The notes beneath the pieces are model-generated. The model searched no databases and was not told the DNA's origin. It was given only the letters and a program-made list of their open reading frames with translations. 64,000 nt of DNA, taken from assembly GCA_004123355.1 (NCBI GenBank), contig SCHM01000002.1:10637569-10701568 (forward strand), given 5' to 3'. Each line of letters begins with the position of its first letter. Position 1 is the stretch's first letter. This document shows positions 1 through 22,479 of the stretch, piece by piece. This DNA is from Amphirosellinia nigrospora. Lineage: Eukaryota > Ascomycota > Sordariomycetes > Xylariales > Xylariaceae. Position numbers and translations under genes: made by a program.

Positions 1-10027
<10,027 letters not shown>

Positions 10028-10687
10028 GTAGTGGTTCACTTTTTGGGGGGATCTCTGACTTGCCCTCAATTTCCGTTTTAGGGCGTCAAAGGAATCTCTA
10101 CTGGTGTGTTCGGCGTGGCATTTTGCGAGGCGTTCATAACGACGGTTGGCCGGGGGTTAGAAAGAACTAAGAATTACGGGAAACGTGACGAGGCCCAAAC
10201 CAGTACCTATAACGGATAGAGAGTTCTTATATTTATATAGTTCAGTCTGCAGATACATGCGAGGTCTAAGATACCTTGAACCTACAGTAAATAGGAACAT
10301 TCTTTATTGCTACAAACTATGAGGTGTCTTTGCGCAGAATGACCGTTCTTATGTTAATTCAACCGTTAGAGATTCTTTGTGGATATATCTATCGTATTTG
10401 AGATTACGTCACACACACACCTGCCGTACACGCGAGCAGTAGGGCGAATATCTACAGCTATATACAATGCCGGGCAAACGAATCACTAAAGTTCTAGTTC
10501 CTGAGTGAATCCTGTTATAGCACCCCCCATTTCTAGCTAGAAGTGCCCGTGCCTTGAAGTCCACATACAACACACGCATAGTTGAATCCTACTAGATAGG
10601 TGCCCAAGTTTTTTGTTTTTTTTTTTCGAGTTAAAGTCCTGTTCCCTCATATGAAAAGAAAAATCAGGAAGCCGCGATCTATCTATA
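10028..10687. other. Intergenic, convergent 3' ends of TRA1 and VAS1
   Basis: No gene is seen in these 660 bases between two converging genes. They hold a short CA repeat near 10410-10422 and a 15-16 base T tract near 10611-10626, compatible with the 3' untranslated and polyadenylation regions of both genes. Confidence 0.6.
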
Positions 10688-13600
10688 TCAAGCCTTTAGC
10701 TTTAATTTTTCAAACTCCTCAATGGTCCTCTCATAGTTGTTGACTGCAGTATTCGCCTCTTCTAGCTTCTCTCTTTCGGCAGCCTGCACGACCTCACTAC
10801 TCTTCTCAAACCCATCGCGCTTGATCAGATCCTGTTGTTTCTTAACGACCACCTGCTTTTTCTGTAGTTTTCCCTGTACCTTCTTGATGGCAGCTTCTAC
10901 GTCAGGGATCACGTCGGCGACAGAGAGAAGAACAATGATGTTGTTCGTCACAACAAATACGGCACAACCGGCTGGTACGGCATCTTCCAGGCCTAGGAGC
11001 GATAAGTCCGATAGGACCTTGCCACAAAGCGTCTTGATAGAGGTTATTTGCTTTGTGATGCTTGCGTTTGAGGCTTCATCGGTGGCTTTGATGAATGCAA
11101 TCCCACCATTCTTGATATTGTACTCTGCAGCTAGGGAGCGTAATGCTCGAGTGCATTGGAGACTAAGCTCATAGGACTCGGCTTCTGCCGGGAAGTATAG
11201 GCTGTCCTCGGCGACTGGATAGGTGCTAGCATAATGGATGCTGGGCTGGATGTTGTACCCTCATACTCCGCCCGGGGAAGGCGTTGCCATAGCTCCTCAG
11301 TAATAAAAGGCATGAATGGGTGTAAAAGTCTGAGTGCAACATCTAAAGCCCTGTATAGGGTTTGTTGCACGCTGTCTTGCTCAGTTGCGGTTCCCTCAGT
11401 CAACAAACTCTTGCTGTGTTCGATGAATACGTCGCACAACTGGTCATAGAAGAATCGATGAGCGATCTGAGTTGCCTTTGAGAACTCTCTGGCCTCCAAC
11501 GCCCCATTTAGATCCCTCACGGCACTGTTCATACAATGCAAGATCCACTTCTCGGGGGTCGAAAGGTTGGCAACCTCGAGATTGGTGACAGGTTTGAAGT
11601 TCTCAGGTAAACGACCCATTATGTACTTGCTCGCCTGCCAGATCTTATTGCAGAATCGTCGATAAGCTGCCATAACTTTAATATCAAAGCTGATATCACC
11701 ACCACCCGTGGTGTAGGAAAGAAGAGTAAATCTCAGAGCATCAGCACCGCATTCTGGAATTCCGCTGGGGAATGCAGTTTTCTGATATTTAGCTGCCCTG
11801 GCGATTTCAGTTTCCTTAAGGTTACCTACGCGGAGCTTCGCGTGAAGCGACTCAAGATCAATGCCATGAATGATGTCCAGAGGGTCGATGACATTACCCA
11901 ATGACTTACTCATCTTTCTGCCCTCGGAATCTCGAATTAAACTATGACAGTAGACCTCGCTGAAGGGTACCGATCCCGTAAGCTTGACGCTCATCATGAT
12001 CATACGGGCCACCCAGAAGAACACTGCGCCTCTCGTTAGTTTTCCTGTTATGTAAAAGATCCAACCATTTCTACGGATGCACGCATACGCGCGTTTTTAG
12101 GATAACTTTTTGCTTAAAAACGACTTACTAATGTCCCAACCTGTCTCAAGCAAGCTGGTGGGGAAGAACTTTTGGAAGTCGGGAGTCTCTTTGGGCCATC
12201 CGAGAGTAGCCATTGGCCATAGGCCGGAACTAAACCAGGTGTCCAGACAGTCGGGGTCTTGCTCTAGGCGGAATTGTTTTCCAGGGAATTTAGCAGTCGC
12301 CTTCTCCTGGGCCTCTTCTGGTGTTCGGCCAACAATCCAGCGAGATTCGTCTCCCTCGTCCGACGCTTCTTCGTTCTCAAATACAACATAATACGCTGGT
12401 ATGCGATGGCCCCACCAAAGCTGACGAGAGATACACCAGTCATTGATGCCAGAGAGCCACCGTTGATATGACTTCTCAGCACTTTCCGGTGCTATCTTTA
12501 TCTTCCCTCTTCCACCACCTTAAGGGCGTCGGATGCCATGTCAGCCATCTTGACCCACCATTGTTTCTTCATCAACGGCTCTATAACATCGCGGGTCTTT
12601 TCGCACAACGGTATCGACATAGCATGAGACTCCTTCTTGACAAAAAGGTTTAGTTTGGTTAACTCCTCGACGACCTGGTACCGACAGTCGAACCTCTTCT
12701 GGCCTTGGAAAGTGGGCCGGCGTTTTCATTCATAGTACCATCCCCGTTCAAAATATTGATAAATTCCAAACCGTGGCGCTTTCCCAGCTGGTAATCGTTG
12801 TAATCGTGAGCGGGCGTAAGTTTAACGGCACCAGTTCCAAGTTCTGGGTCGACATAGTTGTCTGCCACGATCTTGAGGAGGCGGTTGGTAAAGGGGTGGC
12901 GCGCATACTTCCCAACAAGGTGAGCATGGCGCTTGTCGTCGGATGAACGGCGATACCCGAATCGCCTAGCATGGTCTCAGGTCGCGTTGTAGCAACCTCG
13001 ACAAATAAGTCACTACCTTCAATGGGATACTTGAAATAGGTCATCTCGCCGAAAGCAACTTTTCTGTCATAGCCGGGTACGTCGAGAAGGGTACGGCCGG
13101 GGATTTCCTTATTATCGACCTCAAGCGAACTCAGGGCCGTCTGAAGGTTTGTGCACCAGTTGACTAGGCGATCGGAACGATAGATCAGGCCCTCGTCATG
13201 GAAACGACAAAAAGCCTCCATCGTAGCCCTGGTGCAGTTTTCGTCCATAGTAAAGGCCTCGCGTGACCAGTCCATGGAACCGCCCATAAGGCGCTGTGCA
13301 TTATTGATGCGCTGGTGGTACTCGTCTTTCCAGTCCCAAACCAGCTTTGTGAAGTTGTCGCGACCAAGCTCGAGTCTCGTCTTTGACTCCTTCTTCCAGA
13401 GCATCTTCTCGACGACGGACTGGGTGCTGATACCGGCATGGTCACAGCCTGGAACCCACAGGGTGTTGATGCCGCGCATGCGATTCCACCGGACGAGGGA
13501 GTCCTGTATCGTGTTTGCCAGGGCATGGCCGCAGTGCAGGGCGCCGGTGACATTAGGCGGCGGCAGCGGAACAACAAAACGTGAGTCGGCGGGCCGGAGC

Positions 13601-13928
13601 TCGGCTGGAAGAAGCCCGACTTCTCCCACCACTGATACCACGACGACTCGACGGCACTGGGGCTGTAGGCGCTGAAGTGGGCGTGGTCAAAGGACTGCAG
13701 CACCTTCTTCTCGCCAGGGGATGTGGGGTCGACGAAGGGCTCGGGCGCGGGCGCGGGCGTAGAGGCGGCTTTCGATGCTTTTTTGCTCGTCTTCTCGGAT
13801 GTGGATGCGGCCGCGGCCGTCGATGCCGGTGCCGACGCCATTCTGAAGAAGTGAGGGTTCCTGAGGCGCGGTGGTGTCAATGACGAGATCGGCCGAGGAA
13901 AACGAAAACAACGGCCAAAGGTGTACAT
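10688..13928 (-). CDS. VAS1: Valyl-tRNA synthetase, probable dual mitochondrial/cytosolic
   Basis: Charges tRNA-Val with valine. Class I signatures are visible: HIGH-type HCGHAL (near 13530), the editing-domain [10 protein letters not shown] stretch near 12965, GWDI plus [14 protein letters not shown] in [10 protein letters not shown] (near 11905), and a C-terminal coiled coil rich in K/E ending EKLKLKA at 10688. One intron at 12024-12128 splits GWDI from MFFWVARMI. Two in-frame starts exist: 13928 adds 29 residues beginning [13 protein letters not shown], rich in R, S and F and almost free of acidic residues, before the second start MASAPAST at 13841. In yeast VAS1 two starts give mitochondrial and cytosolic enzyme, and the same use is inferred here. 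At least five frame changes (near 13600, 12945, 12705, 12505, 11200) interrupt the gene, mostly explained by one missing base. Essential gene, so consensus errors are the likely cause. Confidence 0.93.
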
Positions 13929-15918
13929 TGATTGTGGCAGCAGAAAAAATAGCAGAACAAGACGTGAGTCACTAGAACCAATTGCACCCCAACGCCCGCA
14001 GGTGGGTACCTCCCACTGCATATCGCGCCCCACCCAATTCTAAGTACAAACACGGCCGACTTATAGTACAGACAAAATCTAAACAATCCTACCTAGTAGC
14101 CATACGGACGGACCTACGCGTACAAATATCAATAGAGTCATACAGGCCTAAGGTATAAATCTAGCTAAGTATGAAATTAGGCACGGCGCAACATTTCGTT
14201 TGAGAACGAGTATATCATGGTATATCATCAGTGCTGCCAAGTCAAGCACTAGGTACACTTGCCGGACCTCTTTCTGGCCCCGCCCGGCTACATAGACCAG
14301 TCTAAGTTGGTACATGATAGATAGAACCAAGTCCCTTCCCTTTGCTATCAACATCTCACCGAGATTGTACTGGTGGCCAATAGCTAAAACAACCCTTATA
14401 AGAGTATGTATGAACTTATGCCGCAGCCATGACCTTGAGGTTGGATATATCAGCTTGGACGTGAACTGCGCTGAACCATCTTTGCTGTGCACTATTCATC
14501 TTTTGGTTCTGGTTTTGAATTGCGGGGCTTGAGTTCTGGGAGGAGGGTAATTCATTGGTCTGGTGGCGGGGTGCCGCGGGGTAAGTGAATTTGGTAGGTA
14601 CCTAGGTACCTTGACAGCGACCATCGGCAAGATCGCCTGAGTCATTGTGGCTGCAAAATTTGGCCATTAGTTGTGAGCAGCCATTCTAAGATTGTTGAGC
14701 GTGGCTACCTATCTATAGGCGTGAGATAATACTTGGCCCGTAGAATAATTCAGATTATCTAGGTATTTTTGTATTCCACTGGCAGTTTGCCGTTAACAGG
14801 GCTACTGCGAACACTATTTTTTTAATATGTCCGTCTCTCATTGGACAATGCTCTCACCTATTGCCATATTAGGAAATAACCTTTTTGCGTCTAGAACAGG
14901 ATAGGTATACCAGGCAGATGGCCACTCCGAAGCACGGCCGTGGGTGAATTATTTGATACACTTTGCGAAAGCCGCTGACATTAGTTTTTTTCACACGTTC
15001 AGGGGAAGGGACGAGGGATGGTGCACGAACTACCTACATAGCGTCTCAGATTGCATTGCAAGTCTCGAGCGTGCTTCTAAACTACAACATCAATATATTA
15101 CTCCGACGACCGAGCGGTTGCTCAACTTCCAAGAGGGCTTTTCAGAAGGGTTCTCTATCAGTAGATGCAATTCATAATCTCAATAATATTCAGGATCTAT
15201 TTCGTTCCCCATCTCCACTTTGTATGCCCTAATTCAGGATGAGCAAAGATGAAGAATCTTGCTGACGTCCAGTCACGAAGAGACTGCAAGCAACGGCAAC
15301 TGAATCTCTCTCGGAGTCCTTATTTCTGCACAAGCGTTAAGATGGAATATATGCTATAGCTCGAATATGGAAGAATTATTCCTCCCAGGGCGGATTATGG
15401 CTACCATGAGTAGCATCAGAGCAGAAAATAAAGCTGATTTCGGGTTATGTATCAGGGTGCCAACAACAATATTACAGTTAAACATGGTAAATCAGAATCA
15501 ATCTGGTTGGCGTCAGATGTATTCCAGTACATGTTGGTGCCCGACGTGCTGCAGAATATCTCGCCGTTTTTATTCCCTTATAGGCGGGCAAAGACTGGCG
15601 ACCATCTGGTGGATATTTGATTCGCTACGATATACGACAACTACCCCATTGCTTCGCCCCAGGCGGATACGATAGCTTTCGCCCAAGCTTGTCTCTTTTC
15701 CTGAACATTTACAGCCTTATCTGGTCAAGCTGGCTAAGCCTATATTGAATGCATACATAAAAGTTTCGAATCCAGCCGAGGCAAGTTACCTCTCTTCTGA
15801 ATTCGATTCTCTTCGCCCTCTTCAGATCGACTCTCGAATGCATAGACATTCTTATTCGCATTGACATCCATCTCTACTCGTACCAGTTATCTCAAAACCG
15901 CCCTAAGATTCCCGGTCT
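13929..15918. other. Intergenic, upstream of VAS1 and of the 15919 gene
   Basis: About 2 kb between divergent genes. No convincing coding sequence was found. It contains a CCTAGGTA palindrome at 14601-14610 and several CTAGGTA-like repeats. The last 200 bases before 15919 are pyrimidine-rich, as is usual for a 5' untranslated region. Confidence 0.5.
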
Positions 15919-18900
15919 ATGGCGGAAATGTCTATACAAAAGATCGCCGCATCAGCCGCATCGCTCAATCAGGAGACCAATTTGGGACTCGTTCACTTCA
16001 ATTTCGATTTTGCCCTCAATAAATATGATGCCCCTCGAGAATTCCAAGGCCTTGGCCGAGAGCTGTCCACAGCGAGGCTCAAAGCCGCCGAAGATGGTCC
16101 AGTCCATATCACGGCTCGAAAACTAGGCGCCTTGTTTCGACAACGCTTGCCCTCGACACCTCATCTCATCAAAGCCTACGGAACTCGTGCGTCTGATATC
16201 GCTTCAAACCCAAAAGTTAATCACAAACCATCCAAGAAACACGGATTTCTTGCAGATCATGTGGGATCGACGGCACAAGTATCTGGGCAGCTGCGACATC
16301 CGGGGCCGAATCAATCGCAGTCCATCTGCTTGCGTGTATGTTGGCGCGGATGTGGTCGCGGTCCGAGGCTATTGCAATCTGGGCAGAATTGGTTTCAGAA
16401 AGAAAGAAAGAACTTGAGCAGACCGACGTAGCCGATTCGCAGTATCTGATAGCCCTAAACGACTCACGTATTGATATCGCCAGAGACCAGCTTGCCCAGT
16501 GGGACTCGTCCGCACGGGCGTGGCTTCAGTCAGCTGATGAAGCAATGAAAGTCAAACAAACTCAGCTAATGTTGATTCTGGACAATATTAATCTCCCCGT
16601 GAGCACAAAGCCGACGTTATATCATAATGTGCTACAGGCTTGGATTTCAGCTATGCTTGCTACTGATAACCTCATTCGGGTGTTCCTCAATCAGTAGAAA
16701 CTGGTTCAATCCTCCTCGGCATTTCATCGTGGCATATATATCCAGATATGGTGGTGCTACAGAATTCTACTACCCCTATTAGACAGGATGATTCCTTGGT
16801 CAACGATGCTGGAATGCTGACAATAGGACTGAATGCTGAACGACCTAGCAGAACTGGGGTGTCTTGGTCTTTACCACTGGGGCAACTCCGCTACTACGGA
16901 GGTGCAGTGGTCTCAGAAAATTCGCTCATCACCCAAGGAAATCGGGTTACTGTTTGTCAGCTGATACAGCTATCCATTGGCTGTATGACGCGGCACTGGG
17001 CAGTTCCTTGGCCAGATCTTGTACAGTTCATCGTGGACCTCTGGAACCTCATTGAGCCTATAGCCAATGCAGCCGCAGATGAAACATTGTACTGGTTGGG
17101 CCATCTTGCGCCATCTTGCGCAAGCGGTAAAACCCTTACTTGACTCGGAGTCCCTAGATGCTCAAGTTGGTTTTCGATTATTGAAAATGGGCGCTCGACG
17201 ATGTCCCGATTTCCTAGGCTCAGATGAGACAATGAAGAAAGACGCCGGGACGATGTTATCTAGCATACCAAAGCTATTTGGTTTGGATGATATCAGCGTT
17301 TTCGCCAGTCTTCTGTCGGACCCAGAGGATTGTGTTTATTACTTTCGAGAATTTGTTAAACGCCCTCTCCTGAGTAACTTAAGCAACAGATTGCTAGTAA
17401 TCAGGTATAAAAGTCCCGACGGTTCAAGTTATGAATATGCAACCGCGCTTCCCGTGCAGAAAGAAAGTCGCAGAACACCACATGATAGCGAGGAGCATCT
17501 AGTTTTAGAGCCTCCTCGTCATCTCCGCTGGCTACAGATGGACACAGATAATCTTTTCCTACGGTTTTCGCTCATCGAGGAGCGTATTAAATACCTCAGA
17601 AGCCAGGGCGAAGAGTCCTTTATGTTAGGACTTATTGAAACCAGCGGCAAAAATATGAAATGGAAAGGCTCTCGGGACGACTTTATAAACTATGGCATTT
17701 TAAATCATATCACTCCCGTTCAACAAGTCAGCTCCAAGAATACGGGCGACTCTACCACGATTTTTAATGATGATTGGCACTCCTATTCTGAATTCTTCGA
17801 TGTCGAACATCAAAGCCTCTATGAATGCATAGATTCCAGCGAAAGCGAACCCTTAAATCCAGGGCTAGAACTGTGCTCTATTGATTTCGAGATCATTGTA
17901 GGGACATGGATGGTACCGCACTTCTAGTTAGCACAAGGGCGAACATTTGAGTACAAGTATTAGTTCAAGTAGTGCGTTATCATTACCGGTTCTCTCGCAA
18001 GCCATAAGAAACGAGAAAGGGGTCGTTTCGAGGAAGAAAACCCTATCACACTTAACTCGACAAGTGAATGAGCCAGATAGGATTACATTGCTCCGATCAT
18101 TGCGAACATTAGCTACTGTGTCATCCATATACAGCCAACTTCCAAGCTCTACAATATCCCTCGGTATCATTTCACACTGTATCCCAGAGATGGCTTGGGT
18201 ACCTACTAATGAGAATAATTCCGTCCTTGGGGAGGAAATCACCAAATTCCGACTGTTTCAGTTAAACAGATCCTCAACTTTCTCGTGTCTCCTCTTACTT
18301 GAGACCGGTAGCCTATCAGTGCCACCAACAGCGCTCCCGAATGTAATGGCAATGGCAACTGGCGATTCTATCTACATCGCTAAAGGCTTGATCAGCGATC
18401 CTTCAACGAAATGCTTCACCCACGAAATATGTCAGATTAAAGGTAGTATCGGAAAACCCGGAATAGCATTGATGATCCCACCAAAAAATCCTCTCATTCG
18501 TGAAATGGATTTATCAAAATGGCATTGTGTAAACCACGGGGAGTTTGACGGCAAACTCCAGGATTCCTTTAGCTCTACAACCTTGCACCTTACATTCACT
18601 GACTACGTCTTCCCTATTGATGTTGGAAATTATGGCCATCGAGACTCCGAGGTCTATTTCCTAGAATCTCTAGTGCAAGCCTACGACCAAGGGGACTGGG
18701 TTGCCGACTTAGACGTTCTTCGAATGCTAGAACAGGACGTTGCCTGGAGTGTGGGTAAGAAATACTGGAAACAGCCCATGTTTAGCTCTATCGACGAATG
18801 CAAACATGTGGAACATGCCAAAGTCGACTGCATGGAAGAAGGAAAGCACTCGCCTCTCACAGCTATAGATGACTGGAACGAGATACTCGATCCCCAAGTA

Positions 18901-19177
18901 CGATTTCCATTTTCGTTCTATTGATAATTGGCTAGGTCGACTCGCTACCGCTGCTGCCTGCCGACAGCTTGGGTTTCTAGTAATAGTATTACCAAATAGG
19001 GTATGCTGGCCCTGTATCCATGACAAATGGCTACGGCTCTCGACGCCTCCATCTTCACTCGATACGCCCGAGGATATGAAAATTGAAGTCATTGTGAACG
19101 GGAAAAGTCAGGTAAGAAGGGCGGGTGTCGTTAAGAAAAATATGATGAACCAAGGAAACATCTTTCTGATATGTTAG
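15919..19177 (+). CDS. Large uncharacterised filamentous-fungal protein (about 1,060 residues)
   Basis: I do not recognise a functional domain. The start MAEMSIQKIAASAASL at 15919 and the following text (LVHFNFDFALNKYDAP, KLGALFRQRLP, LIKAYGTRASDIAS, SIWAAATSGAESIAVHLLACMLARMW) resemble hypothetical proteins I have seen in Sordariomycetes such as Colletotrichum and Fusarium. The coding trail changes frame near 16270, 16676, 17110, 17930 and 18895, and ends NQGNIFLIC at 19177. The change at 17110 is a perfect 10-base tandem duplication, unlike the one-base gaps elsewhere. No signal peptide or membrane segment is evident. It is divergent from VAS1 and converges on the ankyrin gene 178 bases away. 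Reality of the gene is likely because codon-like sequence runs for 3.2 kb; function unknown. Confidence 0.7.
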
Positions 19178-19355
19178 ATATTTATGTCTATTTGATGCTC
19201 TACTGGAATTACGACTTGGGTTATGATGAAGAGATCATACACGCAGAAGATTGCTGGGTGGTGTTATCGGGTTTCCTTACATGATTCATTCCTTTATTGG
19301 TCGCCGCTGTTACTTTGGTATACGAATTAGTCGATATTTAGTTAAGGATCGCTTC

Positions 19356-20801
19356 CTAGTGTGCCAGGAGCTGTATTTTAGATATGTACAATGCTTCTAG
19401 CTCTGGATCGCCAACAGCACCAAAAACATTTCGTACAATATACCTAGGATAATAGTGACAATCTCCGGGCAGCACGGTGTAAACTAGAAAGAAGACTTCC
19501 TTCACCCTTATACCGACGTTGTTCTGTTCAAACTCCATTATCCAGGCTTTATCGTCAATTTCCCAGCCTTCTGACTTATACAGAGCCAAAATCTGCTCTC
19601 TATCACCATCTTTCACCTCCTCCCATTGATACCTCCCGTACCAATCTTTCGTTGGCTTCGCTCCATTTCTCAAACACCACTTCACAACTGCTATATTTCC
19701 GCCGGAGGTCGCAACATGCAAGGGGGTATGCTCCAGCGGCGACACACCTTTCGCTTTACCTCTGGGGTTGATAATAGAATTGACATCTAGATTCATAGGC
19801 CGCAGGACTTCTAACATTTCCACGCCGAGCGGAACCCTTCCTACAAGTCGGTCCACGATCGTCCTCCCCGCTGCGTCCGTAAGCAGGAAGTGCGGTCGCG
19901 GTTTGATTTTCTGGTGCGGTAACCTCGCGAGCATGTGCGCCACCACGGCCGGCGGGCCCATTTTCACCGTCTGCTCGATGGTGCTGAGAACGCTCGTCGG
20001 TAGGCCCGCGTTGCTCTGCAGTACCCGCTCGAATATATATATGGCGTGCGAGGACTCTTCTGCGGTGTCTTGCGCGCGGTAGACGAACTCCATCATGTCG
20101 CCGCAAGGAGCTACCCATTCGGCGCGCAGCAGCGCCTCCCAGGCTCCGAGAGGCTTCCCGCCCGTCCGCCCTGAGTGCAACCAGTGGGACCACAGCCACG
20201 TCTTGCATGAGCCCTCGTGCCGTGGTCTCAGGTTGAAAAGGTTGCGACGCGGTGGAGGAGACCATGCTACTAGATCTGAAACGAGCTTGTTGTTGTGGTG
20301 ACTGAACGCCACGGCCACGAGTATCTGCAACAGCAGCGGCGTCGCGAGCGCCGAGATGCCTGAAATTGTTTCCAATATGCCATTCAAAGCTTTGATCATT
20401 GCCATATCTCCCTCGGCGCAGGCTATAAGCAAGGTGATAAACGCATCTTCCTCCGCCCGTGATTTGAACTTGAGATTCGGATACGTCTCCGTCTCGAGCA
20501 TGCAGATCTTGATCGAGGCGGCGACGATGTCCTTCTGAGCTAGTTCATGGATCTCATGATCTCGATGCTTGTAGTCATTCTGGTGCCGCTCACCGTTCAG
20601 ATGTCGTAAGGCATGACGAAGGTAAGCCGCGAAGTCGCCGTCGGTGTGCCTGCGCCAGCGCTCTACGGCGATCTCTTCAAAACACGGTGTCAGCGGCCGA
20701 AAGACGAGGACCGGTAGGCTTGGCTCGTATAATCCCGCCCTGGCTTCATGGTGGTCTGTGTTCACGGCCGCGTCACGGAGATGGTCGTGGTAGAGCGACA
20801 T
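19356..20801 (-). CDS. Ankyrin-type protein, 481 residues
   Basis: A single uninterrupted reading frame with start at 20801 (MSLYHDHLRDAAVNTDHH). A recognisable ankyrin unit lies around residues 365-395 (HTPLHVATSGGNIAVVKWCL, followed by NGAKP). The more N-terminal part (residues 105-340) has weaker repeats, including DEDAF-like EEDAFITLLIACAEGD and a PHFLLTDAAGRTIVDRLV segment, which look like diverged ankyrin repeats. No signal peptide or membrane helix. Ankyrin repeats mediate protein-protein contacts; partner and process cannot be told from sequence. In fungi, single ankyrin genes of this kind vary between species. The frame is intact although the neighbour at 15919-19177 is broken several times. 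Confidence 0.8.
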   Translation of the reverse strand: MSLYHDHLRDAAVNTDHHEARAGLYEPSLPVLVFRPLTPCFEEIAVERWRRHTDGDFAAYLRHALRHLNGERHQNDYKHRDHEIHELAQKDIVAASIKICMLETETYPNLKFKSRAEEDAFITLLIACAEGDMAMIKALNGILETISGISALATPLLLQILVAVAFSHHNNKLVSDLVAWSPPPRRNLFNLRPRHEGSCKTWLWSHWLHSGRTGGKPLGAWEALLRAEWVAPCGDMMEFVYRAQDTAEESSHAIYIFERVLQSNAGLPTSVLSTIEQTVKMGPPAVVAHMLARLPHQKIKPRPHFLLTDAAGRTIVDRLVGRVPLGVEMLEVLRPMNLDVNSIINPRGKAKGVSPLEHTPLHVATSGGNIAVVKWCLRNGAKPTKDWYGRYQWEEVKDGDREQILALYKSEGWEIDDKAWIMEFEQNNVGIRVKEVFFLVYTVLPGDCHYYPRYIVRNVFGAVGDPELEALYISKIQLLAH

Positions 20802-21624
20802 CGGACTGCTCTACTCTACATTGCCAACCTATAATGCTCTTGACCGAGGTTGCCTCGTACAGCTTCCCGTCTCTAAGCGGCTGACATGGTCAATCCGCAT
20901 GAAGCTTGTGCACAATGAGGCAAATCAGAGTCAATTAAAGGAGCACGGACGAGAATGGATTCCGCCAAGATACTCAGAAGTGTCAATCCAGGCACTAAGT
21001 CTGAAGGAGTAGCTAAAATTAGCGGGTAACAATCTAAGGTAAATCCTCCCAGGTAAGCTGGCTGAGATCAGGGGCTTACGGCGTTTAGCGAATCGGAGTT
21101 TATGAACGCCTGCTAAACTCCGACGCGCCTGTGTTAGTTGTAAGGACCTAATGCCAACCGATCTATCGAAAGGGATAGCGTCGGTAGTCTTGAAGCCAAT
21201 GAAGGTTGATCATGATCGCATTAGATGATCTCAGACGATTTTGTATGTCGTTTGCCAGCAGGGTGAGGTCCGGCAACGGCTGAGGTGCGGTTGTTGGCGG
21301 CTTATACTTTGACCTCATTGCGCCCTACAAGTTTACATGCGTGTAGGTTAAACCACAAAACCCACGTGATGGGTAGGATCAATCCCCTTCGTAGGGAGAG
21401 TTCGGTTCTAGTATCTGCGGTTTATTCACGCAAGAGCTACGGCTGAAGAAAACTAGCTTTCATAAATATCATAGAAAACTTTCACGTCAATTAGGCCAGT
21501 CCCTCTACAAATTAGCACATCTCCCAGTCGACTCGGTATTTCAATCAAACCTCGAAAGGCTTACCACTCTTCTACTTTCACCCATGACCTTGCCTCTCTC
21601 CTTGTGAGCACATAATCAGTCAAG
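20802..21624. other. Intergenic, shared upstream region
   Basis: Divergent promoter region of the ankyrin gene and the dehydrogenase gene. Nothing else is supported; the short open frames here have no coding character. Confidence 0.5.
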
Positions 21625-22479
21625 ATGCGTATCGGTTTCTTGGGTTTAGGCACGATGGGCACGCCTATGGCCCTGAACCTATCTCGCCATTTCCCCGTGA
21701 TAGTCTGGAACCGAAGCTCATCTAAATATGCTCCTCTCACAGATGCTGGCGCCAAAGTCGGTTCTTCACCATCACATGTGGCTCGGGAATCGGATATCGT
21801 ATTCATAATGCTATTCGATGCCGCCGCCATCAAAGACATACTCGACGAACTCAAAACATCGCTCGCGGGAAAGACGGTCGTAAACACGAGCTCCGTCCCC
21901 GAGGAATTTAGCCACTACCTCGCCAAAGAGGTGAGCCAAGCAGGGGGCGAGTTCGTCGAGATGCCAGTGAGCGGTAGCAAATTGCCCGCAGAGCAAGGTC
22001 AACTAGTCGGTATGCTGGGTGGCGACGCCCAGGTGGTGGAGAAGATACGGCCTGTTTTGAAGCCCATCACATGTGCCGCCGTCCACTGCGGTCCAATTGG
22101 CTATGGGTTAAGAACGAAGTACGCCGTGAACCTCTATGTCACTGCCCTCGCGGTCGGTCTCGCCGAATCGATGAACCTAGCAGCAGCCCAAGGGATTGAT
22201 CTCGCTGTATTGGGGGAGGTTCTCAATGCAGGACCCGCGGCTTCTGCGTACTCTCGCAACAAGATCACGAAAATCATCAACCAAGATTGGTCTCCTCAAG
22301 CGGCTGCCAAGGATTGTTATAATAGCAGTAAGCTTATTTGCGAGGCAGTCGAAGCGTCAGGGGCACGATCGCCTCTAATACAAACATGTCGCGCGATGTA
22401 TAAGGAGGCGACCGACGCCGGGTTTGGTGAAGAAGATATGATAGCTGTCATAAAATCCTTATCCAGATCCCCAAAGTGA
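21625..22479 (+). CDS. NAD(P)-dependent 3-hydroxyisobutyrate dehydrogenase-like enzyme, 284 residues
   Basis: Beta-hydroxyacid dehydrogenase family: NAD(P)-linked oxidation of 3-hydroxyisobutyrate or a related short beta-hydroxyacid, or reduction in the other direction. Seen: Rossmann start MRIGFLGLGTMGTPMA with GxGxxG at residues 7-12; substrate motif EMPVSGS at 112-118; and the catalytic lysine region GLRTKYAVN, with Lys165 and Asn169 at the family positions. The residue pattern after the second strand (WNRSSSK) carries an Arg, which in this family often goes with NADP. Length and all motifs are complete and there is no intron or frame break. No mitochondrial presequence precedes the start, so a cytosolic 6-phosphogluconate-dehydrogenase-like oxidoreductase is as likely as the valine-catabolic enzyme. 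The true substrate is open. Confidence 0.9.
   Translation: MRIGFLGLGTMGTPMALNLSRHFPVIVWNRSSSKYAPLTDAGAKVGSSPSHVARESDIVFIMLFDAAAIKDILDELKTSLAGKTVVNTSSVPEEFSHYLAKEVSQAGGEFVEMPVSGSKLPAEQGQLVGMLGGDAQVVEKIRPVLKPITCAAVHCGPIGYGLRTKYAVNLYVTALAVGLAESMNLAAAQGIDLAVLGEVLNAGPAASAYSRNKITKIINQDWSPQAAAKDCYNSSKLICEAVEASGARSPLIQTCRAMYKEATDAGFGEEDMIAVIKSLSRSPK

Noticed and set aside
19756-20265. Second minus-strand frame of 169 residues
   Set aside because: Shadow of the ankyrin gene in another frame, caused by its high GC content.
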